From the NCBI RefSeq assembly GCF_000024005.1, contig NC_013132.1, positions 6,008,001 through 6,072,000 on the forward strand: a stretch of 64,000 bases of DNA. Reading direction: 5' to 3'. The notes under the pieces are model-generated. The model saw only the letters and a list, made by a program, of their open reading frames with translations, made no database searches and was not told the DNA's origin. Numbering within the stretch: position 1 is the stretch's first letter; every line of letters starts with the position of its first letter. Below, piece after piece: positions 33,623 through 41,804 of this stretch. Made by a program: the position numbers and the translations under genes. The DNA is from Chitinophaga pinensis DSM 2588. Its GTDB lineage: Bacteria > Bacteroidota > Bacteroidia > Chitinophagales > Chitinophagaceae.

Positions 33623-36544
33623 ATGAAAAAACTACTCTCTCCGGATCCAGCGAAGATTGAACCATTACCACATGAGCCAACGCATGACAGGGCGCCGGAT
33701 AGCGTCGCTGAAGGAACGCCGCAATGGCTTAAAAAAGATATGATCGGTTTACTGGGAGAAGAGCAGGTTCTCTATAAAGCACTCGACCTCATACGCTATG
33801 CAACTGACGCAAGTCCGTACCGTATGATCCCGAAAGTAGTGGTAACGCCCACCTCCGAAGAACAGGTGCTGGCGATATTTAAATATTCACGGGAAAAACA
33901 GATCCCCGTTACCATACGTGCTTCCGGCTCCAGTTTAAGTGGACAGGCCCAGGGCGACGGTATCCTGCTGGATGCCCGTAAACATTGGGCGGGTGCTACT
34001 GTCGAAGCAGCCGGGAAACAATTACGGGTAAGACCCGGCACGATTATGTTCCGCGCCAACCTGGCACTGCGTCCTTATGGCTATCGCCTCGGACCAGACC
34101 CTGCCAGTGGCAGCGTAGCCTCCATCGGTGGCGTTGTAGCTAACAATTCCAGCGGGATGTGTTGCGGCACTGCCCAAAACTCCTACAAGACCATTTCCTC
34201 CCTGTCATTTATGCTGCCATCCGGCACCCGCATCAATACCGCGGATCCGGACGCAGAAGCACAATTCCAGCGTGCAGAACCGGCATTATGTGAAGGACTG
34301 AAAGAAATAAAAGCGGAAATTGAAGCCGATGCAGCGCTCAGCGCCCGCATTGTCAAAAAATTCAGCATCAAGAACACCACCGGTTATCATATGGGGGCTT
34401 TCCTGGATGGGAAAACACCGTTAGAGATCTTCCGTCGCCTCATGGTAGGTTCAGAAGGTACTTTAGGATTCATCTCAGAAGTGGTATTCGACACCGTACC
34501 GGACGATCTGCACAGACTGACTGCTTTCCTCATTTTCCCCGATATGTACTCCGCCTGCGCAGCAGTAGCGCCTTTTATAAAGGCAGGCGCCATGGCAGTA
34601 GAACTATCGGACAGGGCATCACTACACGCAGTGGAAGGCAAACCTGGCGTACCCGATCGCTGGGAAGCATTCGACGAAAATGCGACCGGCTTGCTGGTGG
34701 AATTCCGGGTAGCAACGAAAGAACTATTAGCAGTAGCTGAACAAGCCGCAAACGATATACTATTGACCTTACCATTACTGGAACCAGGTTCTTTCACAAA
34801 AGACCCGAAACTGGCAGCCCAGTTCTGGACCGTCCGGAATGGCTTATTACCTTCCGTTGGAGGTACACGCCCAAGCGGCACTTCCCTGATCCTGGAAGAC
34901 GTCTGCTTTCCACCCGAAAGACTCGCAGAAGGCGCCGTTGATCTGCAATTACTGATTGCGAGGCATGGTTATAAAGGCTATGTCTTCGGACATGCATCCG
35001 CTGGTAACCTGCATTTCCTGGTCACTCCTTCTTTTAACTCTGCCGAAGAATTACAGCGTTTTGATGCCTTTCTGAGAGATGTCATCGAACTCGTAGTTGG
35101 AAAATATGACGGTTCCCTGAAAGCAGAACACGGTACAGGCCGAAACATCGCTCCTTTCGTAGAACATGAATGGGGACCAAAACTGACGGGGCTGATGTGG
35201 AAACTAAAACGACTGGCCGATCCTGACGGGATACTCGGGCCGGGCGTTTTGCTCTCCGCAGATCCGGCATCTCACCTGCAGCACCTGCATACCATTCCTA
35301 CAGTTGAAAATGAAGTAGATCGTTGTATTGAATGTGGGTACTGCGAACCCGTATGTCCAAGCCGTAACCTCAGCACCACCCCAAGACAACGTATTGCGCT
35401 GCGCAGGGAAATGCTGCGTCAGCCGCAAGGCTCACCGGTAACAGCGGCCCTGTTACAGGAATACGAATACAGTGCGATTGAAACCTGTGCCGGCGATGGC
35501 AGCTGCGAAATTGCTTGTCCGCTGGATATCAATACCGGCGTACTGATGAAAGAGTTCCGCTCTATGGAACACACGCGTAAAGCTGAACAGATTGCCCTCA
35601 AACTGGCAAAAAACTGGGGAACAGTGGAAAAAGTAATGCGCGGCGCACTCTCACTGAACGCCGCTACGCAAACGATCCTCTCCGGCCTGCCGGCCAAAGG
35701 ACTGACCGCCCTCGCCAGAACGGTTGTCAGTGAAGACCTGATGCCGGCCTGGATCCCTAACATCCCGCATCCCGCAAAAACAAAACTGCCTGCTACCAGC
35801 AAAGAAGGAGCAGCTGCGGTTTATTTTACCGCCTGTGTGAACCGTATATTCGGCGCATCCCGGGGGGAAAAGCAGGAAATGACACTGGCAGAAGCCATGG
35901 TGACACTCTCTGATCGTGCCGGATTACCCGTATGGATACCGGAAGACCTGGGAGGGAACTGCTGCGCTACCGTATGGCATTCTAAAGGATATGTCGAGGG
36001 CAATACCTACATGGCCAATCAGGTAGTAGAAAGCATGTGGCGCTGGAGCGACGGAGGACGGCTCCCGGTTGTCTGTGACGCCAGCTCGTGTACCTTCGGT
36101 ATTACCAGCGAGATCCTGCATTACCTGACGCCGGAGAACCTGGATAAACACCAGAAAATGACACTCCTGGACTCTATCGCCTGGGCGCATGACCACCTGT
36201 TGCCAAGACTTGAAATAAAGCAGAAAACAGGCGCCACAGTGATACATGCGGTCTGCTCGACACAACACCTCAACCTTGCAGGGAAACTGCTCACAATCGC
36301 CCAGAAAGTGTCAGAAACGGCATATAATCCGATACATTCCACCTGTTGTGCCTTCGCCGGAGACAGAGGCTTCCTACATCCCGAGTTAACACACGACGCC
36401 ACACAGGAAGTAGTAGCGGAAATAAAAGACAAACACTTCGATCAGTATATTTCCAGTAACCGGACCTGTGAGATCGGTATGAACCTGGCAACGGGCCAGG
36501 ATTACAAATCTGTAATATTCCTGCTGGAAGAAGCGACCAGGTAA
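33623..36544 (+). CDS. FAD-linked oxidase fused to Fe-S/CCG subunit (D-lactate or 2-hydroxyacid dehydrogenase type)
   Basis: 973 residues. N-terminal half: FAD-binding PCMH domain (about 65-270, with IRASGSSLSGQAQGDG and GPDPASGSVASIGGVVANNSSG), then the FAD-oxidase C-terminal cap (to about 555, ending in the AEHGTGRNIAPFVEHEWG signature). C-terminal half: two [4Fe-4S] motifs (CIECGYCEPVCPS near 572-584; CAGDGSCEIACPL near 618-630) and GlpC/GlcF-type CCG segments (CVNRIF, GGNCCATVWHSKG, CDASSC, STCCAFAGDRGFLHPE). This GlcD-GlcF type fusion oxidises D-2-hydroxyacids such as D-lactate and feeds electrons to the quinone pool. Its position before the phosphonate unit may be incidental; a strong terminator separates them. 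Confidence 0.9.
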   Translation: MKKLLSPDPAKIEPLPHEPTHDRAPDSVAEGTPQWLKKDMIGLLGEEQVLYKALDLIRYATDASPYRMIPKVVVTPTSEEQVLAIFKYSREKQIPVTIRASGSSLSGQAQGDGILLDARKHWAGATVEAAGKQLRVRPGTIMFRANLALRPYGYRLGPDPASGSVASIGGVVANNSSGMCCGTAQNSYKTISSLSFMLPSGTRINTADPDAEAQFQRAEPALCEGLKEIKAEIEADAALSARIVKKFSIKNTTGYHMGAFLDGKTPLEIFRRLMVGSEGTLGFISEVVFDTVPDDLHRLTAFLIFPDMYSACAAVAPFIKAGAMAVELSDRASLHAVEGKPGVPDRWEAFDENATGLLVEFRVATKELLAVAEQAANDILLTLPLLEPGSFTKDPKLAAQFWTVRNGLLPSVGGTRPSGTSLILEDVCFPPERLAEGAVDLQLLIARHGYKGYVFGHASAGNLHFLVTPSFNSAEELQRFDAFLRDVIELVVGKYDGSLKAEHGTGRNIAPFVEHEWGPKLTGLMWKLKRLADPDGILGPGVLLSADPASHLQHLHTIPTVENEVDRCIECGYCEPVCPSRNLSTTPRQRIALRREMLRQPQGSPVTAALLQEYEYSAIETCAGDGSCEIACPLDINTGVLMKEFRSMEHTRKAEQIALKLAKNWGTVEKVMRGALSLNAATQTILSGLPAKGLTALARTVVSEDLMPAWIPNIPHPAKTKLPATSKEGAAAVYFTACVNRIFGASRGEKQEMTLAEAMVTLSDRAGLPVWIPEDLGGNCCATVWHSKGYVEGNTYMANQVVESMWRWSDGGRLPVVCDASSCTFGITSEILHYLTPENLDKHQKMTLLDSIAWAHDHLLPRLEIKQKTGATVIHAVCSTQHLNLAGKLLTIAQKVSETAYNPIHSTCCAFAGDRGFLHPELTHDATQEVVAEIKDKHFDQYISSNRTCEIGMNLATGQDYKSVIFLLEEATR

Positions 36545-36587
36545 ATGCCCGCTCCATAAAAATCTGCTGAGAATATAAACATCATTG

Positions 36588-36630
36588 AAAAAGGCTGCTG
36601 CGAAAAAAGTATCATTCGCAGCGGCCTTTT
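36588..36630 (+). terminator. Rho-independent terminator of the dehydrogenase gene
   Basis: A-run, GGCTGCTGCGAA, 10-base loop, TTCGCAGCGGCC, T-run: a 12-base stem with one wobble, 44 bases after the stop. Confidence 0.88.
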
Positions 36631-36650
36631 ATGCTACAGCTAAAGCATAG

Positions 36651-36695
36651 ATACGCCGTATATACGTCGTGTATAAAGCATGTACACGTCGTGTA
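36651..36695. promoter_or_regulatory. Array of three odd-length palindromes sharing the CG-N-CG core
   Basis: ATACGCCGTAT (36651-36661), TATACGTCGTGTA (36661-36673) and TACACGTCGTGTA (36683-36695). Each is a palindrome about one central base; the first and third are perfect. Their centres are at 36656, 36667 and 36689, i.e. 11 and 22 bases apart, so all lie on one face of the helix. They are 195-240 bases upstream of the XRE-cupin gene and are candidate binding sites for it. Confidence 0.6.
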
Positions 36696-36889
36696 TGGGG
36701 GTATGTCTTAACACAAAAAAGATTATAATGGGTTAATAATCAATACACTCTCGCACATACCTCCAATTAGCCTATAACCAAAACTGATACTATTTTACCG
36801 CCAAACAAGTAAACCAACCTTCCTCCCCGCAGCTTTTATTATAATATGTTAATTTACAGCCCGGTCATGCCGGTTTAATATAACGCATA

Positions 36890-37471
36890 ATGAAAGAGGA
36901 CACTTTAGTTCAGATCAGTAACAGGATAAAAGAAAAACGACGCGAAAAGAATATCACGGTACAGGACCTGGCCGACCGTGCCAAGGTGAGTAAAGGGCTG
37001 ATCTCTCAGATTGAAAACAGCCGTACCATCCCATCCCTGATCGTCCTCATAGACATTATCAGAGCCCTTGAAATTGATCTCAACGTCTTTTTTAAAGATA
37101 TCAGCACGACCAGCGAACAACCGCTCGTACTGGTCAAAAAACCAGCTGATTACGACCCTTTTGAAAAAGAAGACGCGATCGGTTTCTTCTACAAACGCAT
37201 TTTTACCCAGTCAGTCAATAAAGGAACAGTAGATATTGTACTGCTGGAACTCGAACCTGGCGCGAACCGCCCCATGGTGCAGACCGAAGCCTTTGAATAC
37301 AAATACATGATCAGCGGCGACGTGGAATACAATATCGGTGGCGACACTTACCAGCTATCCAAAGGAGACTCCCTCCTTTTTGACGGCCGCATCTCCCACA
37401 CACCAAGAAATACCGGCACTGCCAATGCCGTTATGCTCGTCATTTACTTCTTTGAAAATAAGGAGGCTTAA
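36890..37471 (+). CDS. XRE-family regulator with C-terminal cupin
   Basis: 193 residues. Residues 8-65 form a lambda-repressor-like HTH (LVQISNRIKEKRREKNITVQ, LADRAKVSKGLISQIENSRT, IPSLIVLIDIIRALEIDLNVFF); residues about 115-190 form a single cupin barrel (VDIVLLELEPGANRP, YMISGDVEYNIGGDTYQLSKGD). This architecture is typical of regulators that sense a small metabolite and control an adjacent catabolic gene. The FAD oxidoreductase and phosphonatase-like hydrolase follow on the same strand, separated by 81 bases that hold a 14-base-arm inverted repeat. It probably controls them and perhaps itself through the array at 36651-36695. Confidence 0.9.
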   Translation: MKEDTLVQISNRIKEKRREKNITVQDLADRAKVSKGLISQIENSRTIPSLIVLIDIIRALEIDLNVFFKDISTTSEQPLVLVKKPADYDPFEKEDAIGFFYKRIFTQSVNKGTVDIVLLELEPGANRPMVQTEAFEYKYMISGDVEYNIGGDTYQLSKGDSLLFDGRISHTPRNTGTANAVMLVIYFFENKEA

Positions 37472-37504
37472 TAAAAAATTAATACCGCTTGTGTAAACTG
37501 ATAA

Positions 37505-37537
37505 TAAACAAAGTTTAGTTTAGCTAAACTTTGTTTA
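37505..37537. promoter_or_regulatory. Perfect 14-base inverted repeat between regulator and FAD oxidoreductase
   Basis: TAAACAAAGTTTAG (37505-37518), 5 bases, CTAAACTTTGTTTA (37524-37537), 15 bases before the oxidoreductase ATG and followed by a T-run. The centre also contains a tighter palindrome AGTTTAGCTAAACT. It could be an operator or an AT-rich terminator/attenuator; the closeness to the ATG favours an operator or leader control. Confidence 0.6.
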
Positions 37538-37552
37538 TCTTTTTTCATAGTT

Positions 37553-38695
37553 ATGACACAGCAAAAAGCTATCGTTATAGGCGCAGGCATCGTAGGTATT
37601 GCAACTGCCAGAGCACTCGCGCTAAAAGGTTTTGAAGTCGAGGTATTCGAAAGGGACGAACGTGCAGTGGGCGCTTCCATCCGGAATTTCGGGATGATAT
37701 GGCCCATCGGTCAGCCATCAGGAAGACTGTATAATAGAGCCAGGCGCTCCCGCGAAATATGGCAATCCATCTGTGAAGAAGCCGGCATCTGGCACGACCC
37801 GGTCGGATCTTTACACCTGGCTTACCATGACGACGAACTACAGGCGATCCGCGAATATGTAGCCGCTAATGCTGCCGAACGTGGCTGTACACTCCTGACG
37901 CCGGCTGAAGCATTAGAGAAGTCTGCATCCATCAACCCCGAAGGATTACTCGGCGCACTCTGGAGCCCGGACGAAATGATCGTTGAAGCAAGGGAAGCAA
38001 TCGGACAAGTAGCCGCCTTCCTGGAAAAGAAATATCATATCCGTTTTCACTGGCATACCGCCATCCATAAAATCAGCTATCCCGCCGTCTATTCGGGCGA
38101 CCGGCAATGGGAAGCCGACAGGATCTATGTATGCAGTGGCGTAGACTTTGAAACGCTGTATCCTGACACCTTCCGTCAACTGAGTCTGACCAAATGCAAA
38201 TTACAGATGATGCGTGCTGCTGCCCTACCTGAAAAACAGCGTATAGGCCCATCGCTTTGCGGCGGATTATCCATGGTGCATTATCCTGGTTTTCAGTCTG
38301 CCGCCTCACTGCCTGCTCTGAAAAACCGTTACCAGCAACAATACGCAGAAGAATTGAAATGGGGTATTCACGTGATGGTATCGCAGAACCAATACGGAGA
38401 ACTTACCATCGGCGATTCTCATGAATATGGTCTCACCCATGATCCATTCAGCCGGGGTTTTATCGACCAGATGATCATCCGCTACCTCGGTACATTCACA
38501 CAATTACAATCATCACAGATCATCCAGCACTGGGTCGGCTTCTATCCAAAGATGACAAACGGCAACACAGAACTGATACTCAGTCCGGAAAAAGGTGTCA
38601 CCATCATCAACGGCGTCGGCGGTAACGGTATGACGCTGTCCTTCGGACTCGCAGAAGAAGTGATCAACGGAGAGATCTCTGTCAGCACTCTGTAA
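37553..38695 (+). CDS. FAD-dependent oxidoreductase of the phosphonate-associated (TIGR03364-like) family
   Basis: 380 residues, DAO/DadA fold. N-terminal GAGIVGIATARALALKG dinucleotide-binding motif, then ASIRNFGMIWPIGQP (about 41-55), which I recognise as the signature of the TIGR03364 family found beside phosphonatase-like genes; near the C-terminus a GVGGNGMTLSFGLA FAD-binding closure. By family context it would oxidise an amino- or N-alkyl-aminophosphonate (for example 2-aminoethylphosphonate or its N-methyl form) to phosphonoacetaldehyde, feeding the hydrolase encoded 47 bases downstream. No PLP transaminase (PhnW) is present in the window, which fits an oxidative route. The substrate is inference. 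Confidence 0.85.
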   Translation: MTQQKAIVIGAGIVGIATARALALKGFEVEVFERDERAVGASIRNFGMIWPIGQPSGRLYNRARRSREIWQSICEEAGIWHDPVGSLHLAYHDDELQAIREYVAANAAERGCTLLTPAEALEKSASINPEGLLGALWSPDEMIVEAREAIGQVAAFLEKKYHIRFHWHTAIHKISYPAVYSGDRQWEADRIYVCSGVDFETLYPDTFRQLSLTKCKLQMMRAAALPEKQRIGPSLCGGLSMVHYPGFQSAASLPALKNRYQQQYAEELKWGIHVMVSQNQYGELTIGDSHEYGLTHDPFSRGFIDQMIIRYLGTFTQLQSSQIIQHWVGFYPKMTNGNTELILSPEKGVTIINGVGGNGMTLSFGLAEEVINGEISVSTL

Positions 38696-38742
38696 ACCAG
38701 CTGACAGCATTCCATCTTTCACAACACCAATTTCTTTCAGCA

Positions 38743-39420
38743 ATGCGAAAAATAAAAATGCTTGTCTTTGACATGGCCGGTACGACCATCAATGAAGACA
38801 ATCTGGTATATAAAACATTAAGAAACGCCATTAACGAGGCAGGATTCAGCTTCAACCTTGAACAGGTGCTGGCCGAAGGCGCGGGTAAAGAGAAAAAACA
38901 AGCCATCCGCGCAGTGCTTTCAACATATGCAGGTGTAGAAGATCAACAACTGACCGATACCATCTACAAGCACTTCATTATACAACTGACCGAAGCCTAT
39001 GCAAAAGAGGATATCTCTGCACAGCCCTATGCGGCAGATCTGTTTGCAGCACTTAAGGAAAGGAATATCCTGAGGATACTGAATACAGGCTACGACAGAC
39101 AAACAGCCACAAATATTCTTCATAAAATAGGCTGGCAGGAAGGGCTTGAATATGATGCATTGGTAACCGCCAGTGATGTACCACGCAACAGACCGGAACC
39201 GGATATGATCCTGTTTGCTATGCAACAGTTTCACATCAACGATAGTAGTGCAATAGTGAAGGTGGGGGATTCTACTGTTGATATTGAAGAAGGAAAAAAT
39301 GCAGGCTGCGGAATGAGTATCGGTATTACCACCGGCGCTCATACAAAAGCACAGCTGGAAACCGCCGGTCCTGACTATATTATCAGTAACCTGATGGAGC
39401 TGTTGCCCTTGCTGCGATAA
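38743..39420 (+). CDS. Phosphonatase-like HAD hydrolase (PhnX-related)
   Basis: 225 residues, HAD superfamily with a small helical cap. Motif I is FDMAGTT: Asp10 is the nucleophile and Ala12 replaces the usual second Asp, as in phosphonoacetaldehyde hydrolase PhnX (Asp12/Ala14 in the Bacillus enzyme, from memory). Lys51, in GKEKKQAIR, lies 41 residues after Asp10, the same distance as the Schiff-base Lys53 of PhnX. The C-terminal motif KVGDSTVDIEEGKNAGC carries the Mg-binding Asp. With the upstream FAD enzyme it would cleave the C-P bond of phosphonoacetaldehyde to acetaldehyde and phosphate. Another HAD phosphatase activity cannot be excluded. Confidence 0.85.
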   Translation: MRKIKMLVFDMAGTTINEDNLVYKTLRNAINEAGFSFNLEQVLAEGAGKEKKQAIRAVLSTYAGVEDQQLTDTIYKHFIIQLTEAYAKEDISAQPYAADLFAALKERNILRILNTGYDRQTATNILHKIGWQEGLEYDALVTASDVPRNRPEPDMILFAMQQFHINDSSAIVKVGDSTVDIEEGKNAGCGMSIGITTGAHTKAQLETAGPDYIISNLMELLPLLR

Positions 39421-39448
39421 AACACATGTTCATGCATCTGTTACAGGC

Positions 39449-39487
39449 AATGCCGGAACAGTGTTCTCACTCATGTCCGGCATTTTA
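39449..39487. terminator. Terminator between converging genes
   Basis: AATGCCGGA (39449-39457), loop, TCCGGCATT (39476-39484), then TTATT. It separates the phosphonatase-like gene (plus) from the PAS gene (minus). Confidence 0.7.
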
Positions 39488-39490
39488 TTG

Positions 39491-40903
39491 CTAACATCCG
39501 GTAAGCCCGGGCGATAAATAATCATGTTTCTCTGTCACCTCCTGGCTCTTCCGGATGATCTTCCGGATAATATCGTCCAGCTCCGTTGCAGATACCTGCA
39601 AATATGATAACAACGTCTCTTTTGTAGCGACATCTACCCCGGCATCTCCCAATAACTGCACAATACCCATGATACGTGCCAGCGGCGCCCGTACAAGATG
39701 CGCCTGTGTCCAGGTGATTTCCTCCAGGCGGGCGTTTTGTTCCTCTATCGCACTGATATACTTGCGCTTCTCCGTAATGTCAAATGCGACCACTACCCGG
39801 GCCTCCTTATCACAATAAGCAATCGAATTGCCACTCACATTAGCGATGACTTCGTCTCCCGATTTCTTCACATGTTTGACGATCGCCGAGTGATATTCCC
39901 CCGGTTTGATCCGGTCCTTGATGATTTCATCTACCTCATGCCTGTTTTCAGGCTTCCTGATGTCCCGGAGTGTCATGGACAGGAATTCTTCCCTGCTATA
40001 CCCATAAAGCGTCACAGCAGCCTTATTGACGTCAAGGAATTGATAGGTTTCCGTATCATATACCCACATCGGCAAGGGACTCAGATGAAACAGATCACTG
40101 TAACGTTTCTCTGACGCCTCCAATGCAGCAGCCGTCTCCCGCTGCGTAGTAATATCGCGGAGCGTACCGATCATCCTCACCGCCCTTCCCTCCTTATTTC
40201 TGATGATATAGCCGGTTTCCTCCACAAACAGGTAAGTACCCATGGAATGCCGGAACCGGTACTGCGAATGCCAGTAAATCGTATGCATGTCCTGTAAGGC
40301 GCAACGCAGGCTTTCCCGGGTTTTCAGCAGATCGTCCGGATGCACCATCCTGGACCAGCTTTTAAGCGGATACGGCTTCCCATCCAGCGGATACCCGAAT
40401 ACACGGCAAAAACCATCCGCCCAGTAAATATTGTCAGCCGCCAGGTCCCAGTCGTATATCGCCTCATTACTGGCCCTGCTCACATAATTGAAGCGCTCGT
40501 TACTCAGCCTCAGCTGCCGCTCGGTTTCCTTTGCCTTCTCCCGCTCTGTGACATTGATCGCCGATACAATACGCGCATCCTCATGCCACGCCGTCATAGG
40601 CGTTGCCTGTAGATCCACAATCACCATATCACCCTTACGGGTGATGAATTTCACCGTCCCCATATAAGGTAATCGCTGTCTGGCGGCACTATTAATAAGG
40701 TCCATCATGGCGCTGGAATAGAGTGCATGCCATAAGACATCCACTTTCAGGGTAAGAAATTTTTCACGGGAATAACCATATTCCCTACAGGCAGCATCAT
40801 TGACAGCCAGTATTTGCAAACTGTTGATATCATACAGCCACATAGGAACAGGACTGTAGTTATAGAGATCGAACGACGATCTCATTTCTTCCGAACTCAT
40901 CAT
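39491..40903 (-). CDS. Triple-PAS protein with a lone dimerisation/phosphoacceptor-like segment and no ATPase domain
   Basis: 470 residues, no transmembrane segment. Three PAS domains at about 8-115, 130-255 and 268-380 (the first and third share the start SPVPMWLYD/SPLPMWVYD and the FLTLKVDV/FLSMTLRDI pattern). After the third comes a coiled coil and AHLVRAPLARIMGIVQLL (about 407-424), which matches the histidine-box of a sensor kinase with the His kept, then a short C-terminus. The HATPase domain is missing: the protein ends about 60 residues after the box. It may pair with another kinase or act as a phospho-relay or signalling scaffold. It stands alone, bounded by a terminator. Confidence 0.85.
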   Translation of the reverse strand: MMSSEEMRSSFDLYNYSPVPMWLYDINSLQILAVNDAACREYGYSREKFLTLKVDVLWHALYSSAMMDLINSAARQRLPYMGTVKFITRKGDMVIVDLQATPMTAWHEDARIVSAINVTEREKAKETERQLRLSNERFNYVSRASNEAIYDWDLAADNIYWADGFCRVFGYPLDGKPYPLKSWSRMVHPDDLLKTRESLRCALQDMHTIYWHSQYRFRHSMGTYLFVEETGYIIRNKEGRAVRMIGTLRDITTQRETAAALEASEKRYSDLFHLSPLPMWVYDTETYQFLDVNKAAVTLYGYSREEFLSMTLRDIRKPENRHEVDEIIKDRIKPGEYHSAIVKHVKKSGDEVIANVSGNSIAYCDKEARVVVAFDITEKRKYISAIEEQNARLEEITWTQAHLVRAPLARIMGIVQLLGDAGVDVATKETLLSYLQVSATELDDIIRKIIRKSQEVTEKHDYLSPGLTGC

Positions 40904-41017
40904 AACAAGGTAACAGTATAGGACAACGCTACGAAAATGCGATTGTAAATGTAGTCAATCGCCTGAAATATGCAACTTTTGTAGCGGCTTTTATATTCTT
41001 ATCATGATAAGGACGCT

Positions 41018-41767
41018 TCAGAATCCGATGGCATTCCCGCCATCTACCGGCAACACCACCCCTGTGATATATTGCGCAGCATCCGAAGCCAGGAATAATG
41101 CGGCCGCGCCAATATCTGCCGGCCGCCCCAGATACCCCAGCGGCGTTCTGCCCAAAGCCTTCGCTTTCCTTTCAGGATCTGATTCCAGCGCCTTCGCACT
41201 CATATCCGTAGCAATAAACCCCGGCGCTATACAATTAATCCGGATACCATAAGGTGACAATTCCGTCGCCATCGCTTTCGTCATACCCTCTATCGCCGAT
41301 TTTGATGCAGTGTAAGCGATTACTTTCGGAATACCATATTGCGAAGCCATAGAGCTGATGTTAATGAGGCAACCGCTTATCTTCTTTTCCAGCTGATGTT
41401 TTACTACCTCACGGGATAAAGCAAAAACAGCGGTCACGTTCGTCTGCAGAATATCCTGAAACTCTTCGTCCGTCACTTCCGTAAACGATTTCTTCATATT
41501 GATGCCGGCATTGTTGACTAGGATATCTATATGACCATACCTGCTGATGATCATGTCAACCATGACAGGAATAGCATTCAGATCACTCAAATCGCAGGTA
41601 TAACATTCACTGCCGGGACCAAGCTGTTCGCAGGCATTCCGCAATTTCTGTTCATCCCGGCCTACGATGACCGTATAAATATTATGCTGAACAAACTGTG
41701 TTGCTATGGCGAATCCGATGCCGGAACCACCGCCGGTAACGATTGCCAGTTTCTTTGTCGTATTCAT
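41018..41767 (-). CDS. SDR oxidoreductase, uronate/aldonate type
   Basis: 249-residue classical SDR: TGGGSGIG (about 10-17), NNAG (about 89), SSMAS with the catalytic Ser, and YTASK (Tyr-x-x-x-Lys, about 155). It resembles gluconate 5-dehydrogenase/KduD-type enzymes. It lies 37 bases downstream of the UxuA-glycosidase frame on the same strand, so it is probably co-transcribed. In Bacteroidota an SDR beside uxuA often acts as the fructuronate/mannonate oxidoreductase (UxuB role), which would supply mannonate to UxuA; that specific role is inference. A CTTATCATGATAAG palindrome (40998-41011) lies just past its stop. Confidence 0.88.
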   Translation of the reverse strand: MNTTKKLAIVTGGGSGIGFAIATQFVQHNIYTVIVGRDEQKLRNACEQLGPGSECYTCDLSDLNAIPVMVDMIISRYGHIDILVNNAGINMKKSFTEVTDEEFQDILQTNVTAVFALSREVVKHQLEKKISGCLINISSMASQYGIPKVIAYTASKSAIEGMTKAMATELSPYGIRINCIAPGFIATDMSAKALESDPERKAKALGRTPLGYLGRPADIGAAALFLASDAAQYITGVVLPVDGGNAIGF

Positions 41768-41804
41768 CTTTTCGTGGAATAATCAATGTATGGAAGAGAC
41801 CTGT

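Larger units (their letters stand above)
36545..36889. other. Intergenic region with terminator and a three-palindrome array
   Basis: Between the dehydrogenase and the XRE-cupin regulator. It contains the terminator at 36588-36630 and the operator array at 36651-36695; the rest (36696-36889) is AT-rich, without recognisable genes. Confidence 0.6.

Noticed and set aside
33623-36544. Assigning the FAD/Fe-S dehydrogenase to the phosphonate pathway
   Set aside because: A strong terminator separates it from the phosphonate genes and its motifs fit D-2-hydroxyacid oxidation.
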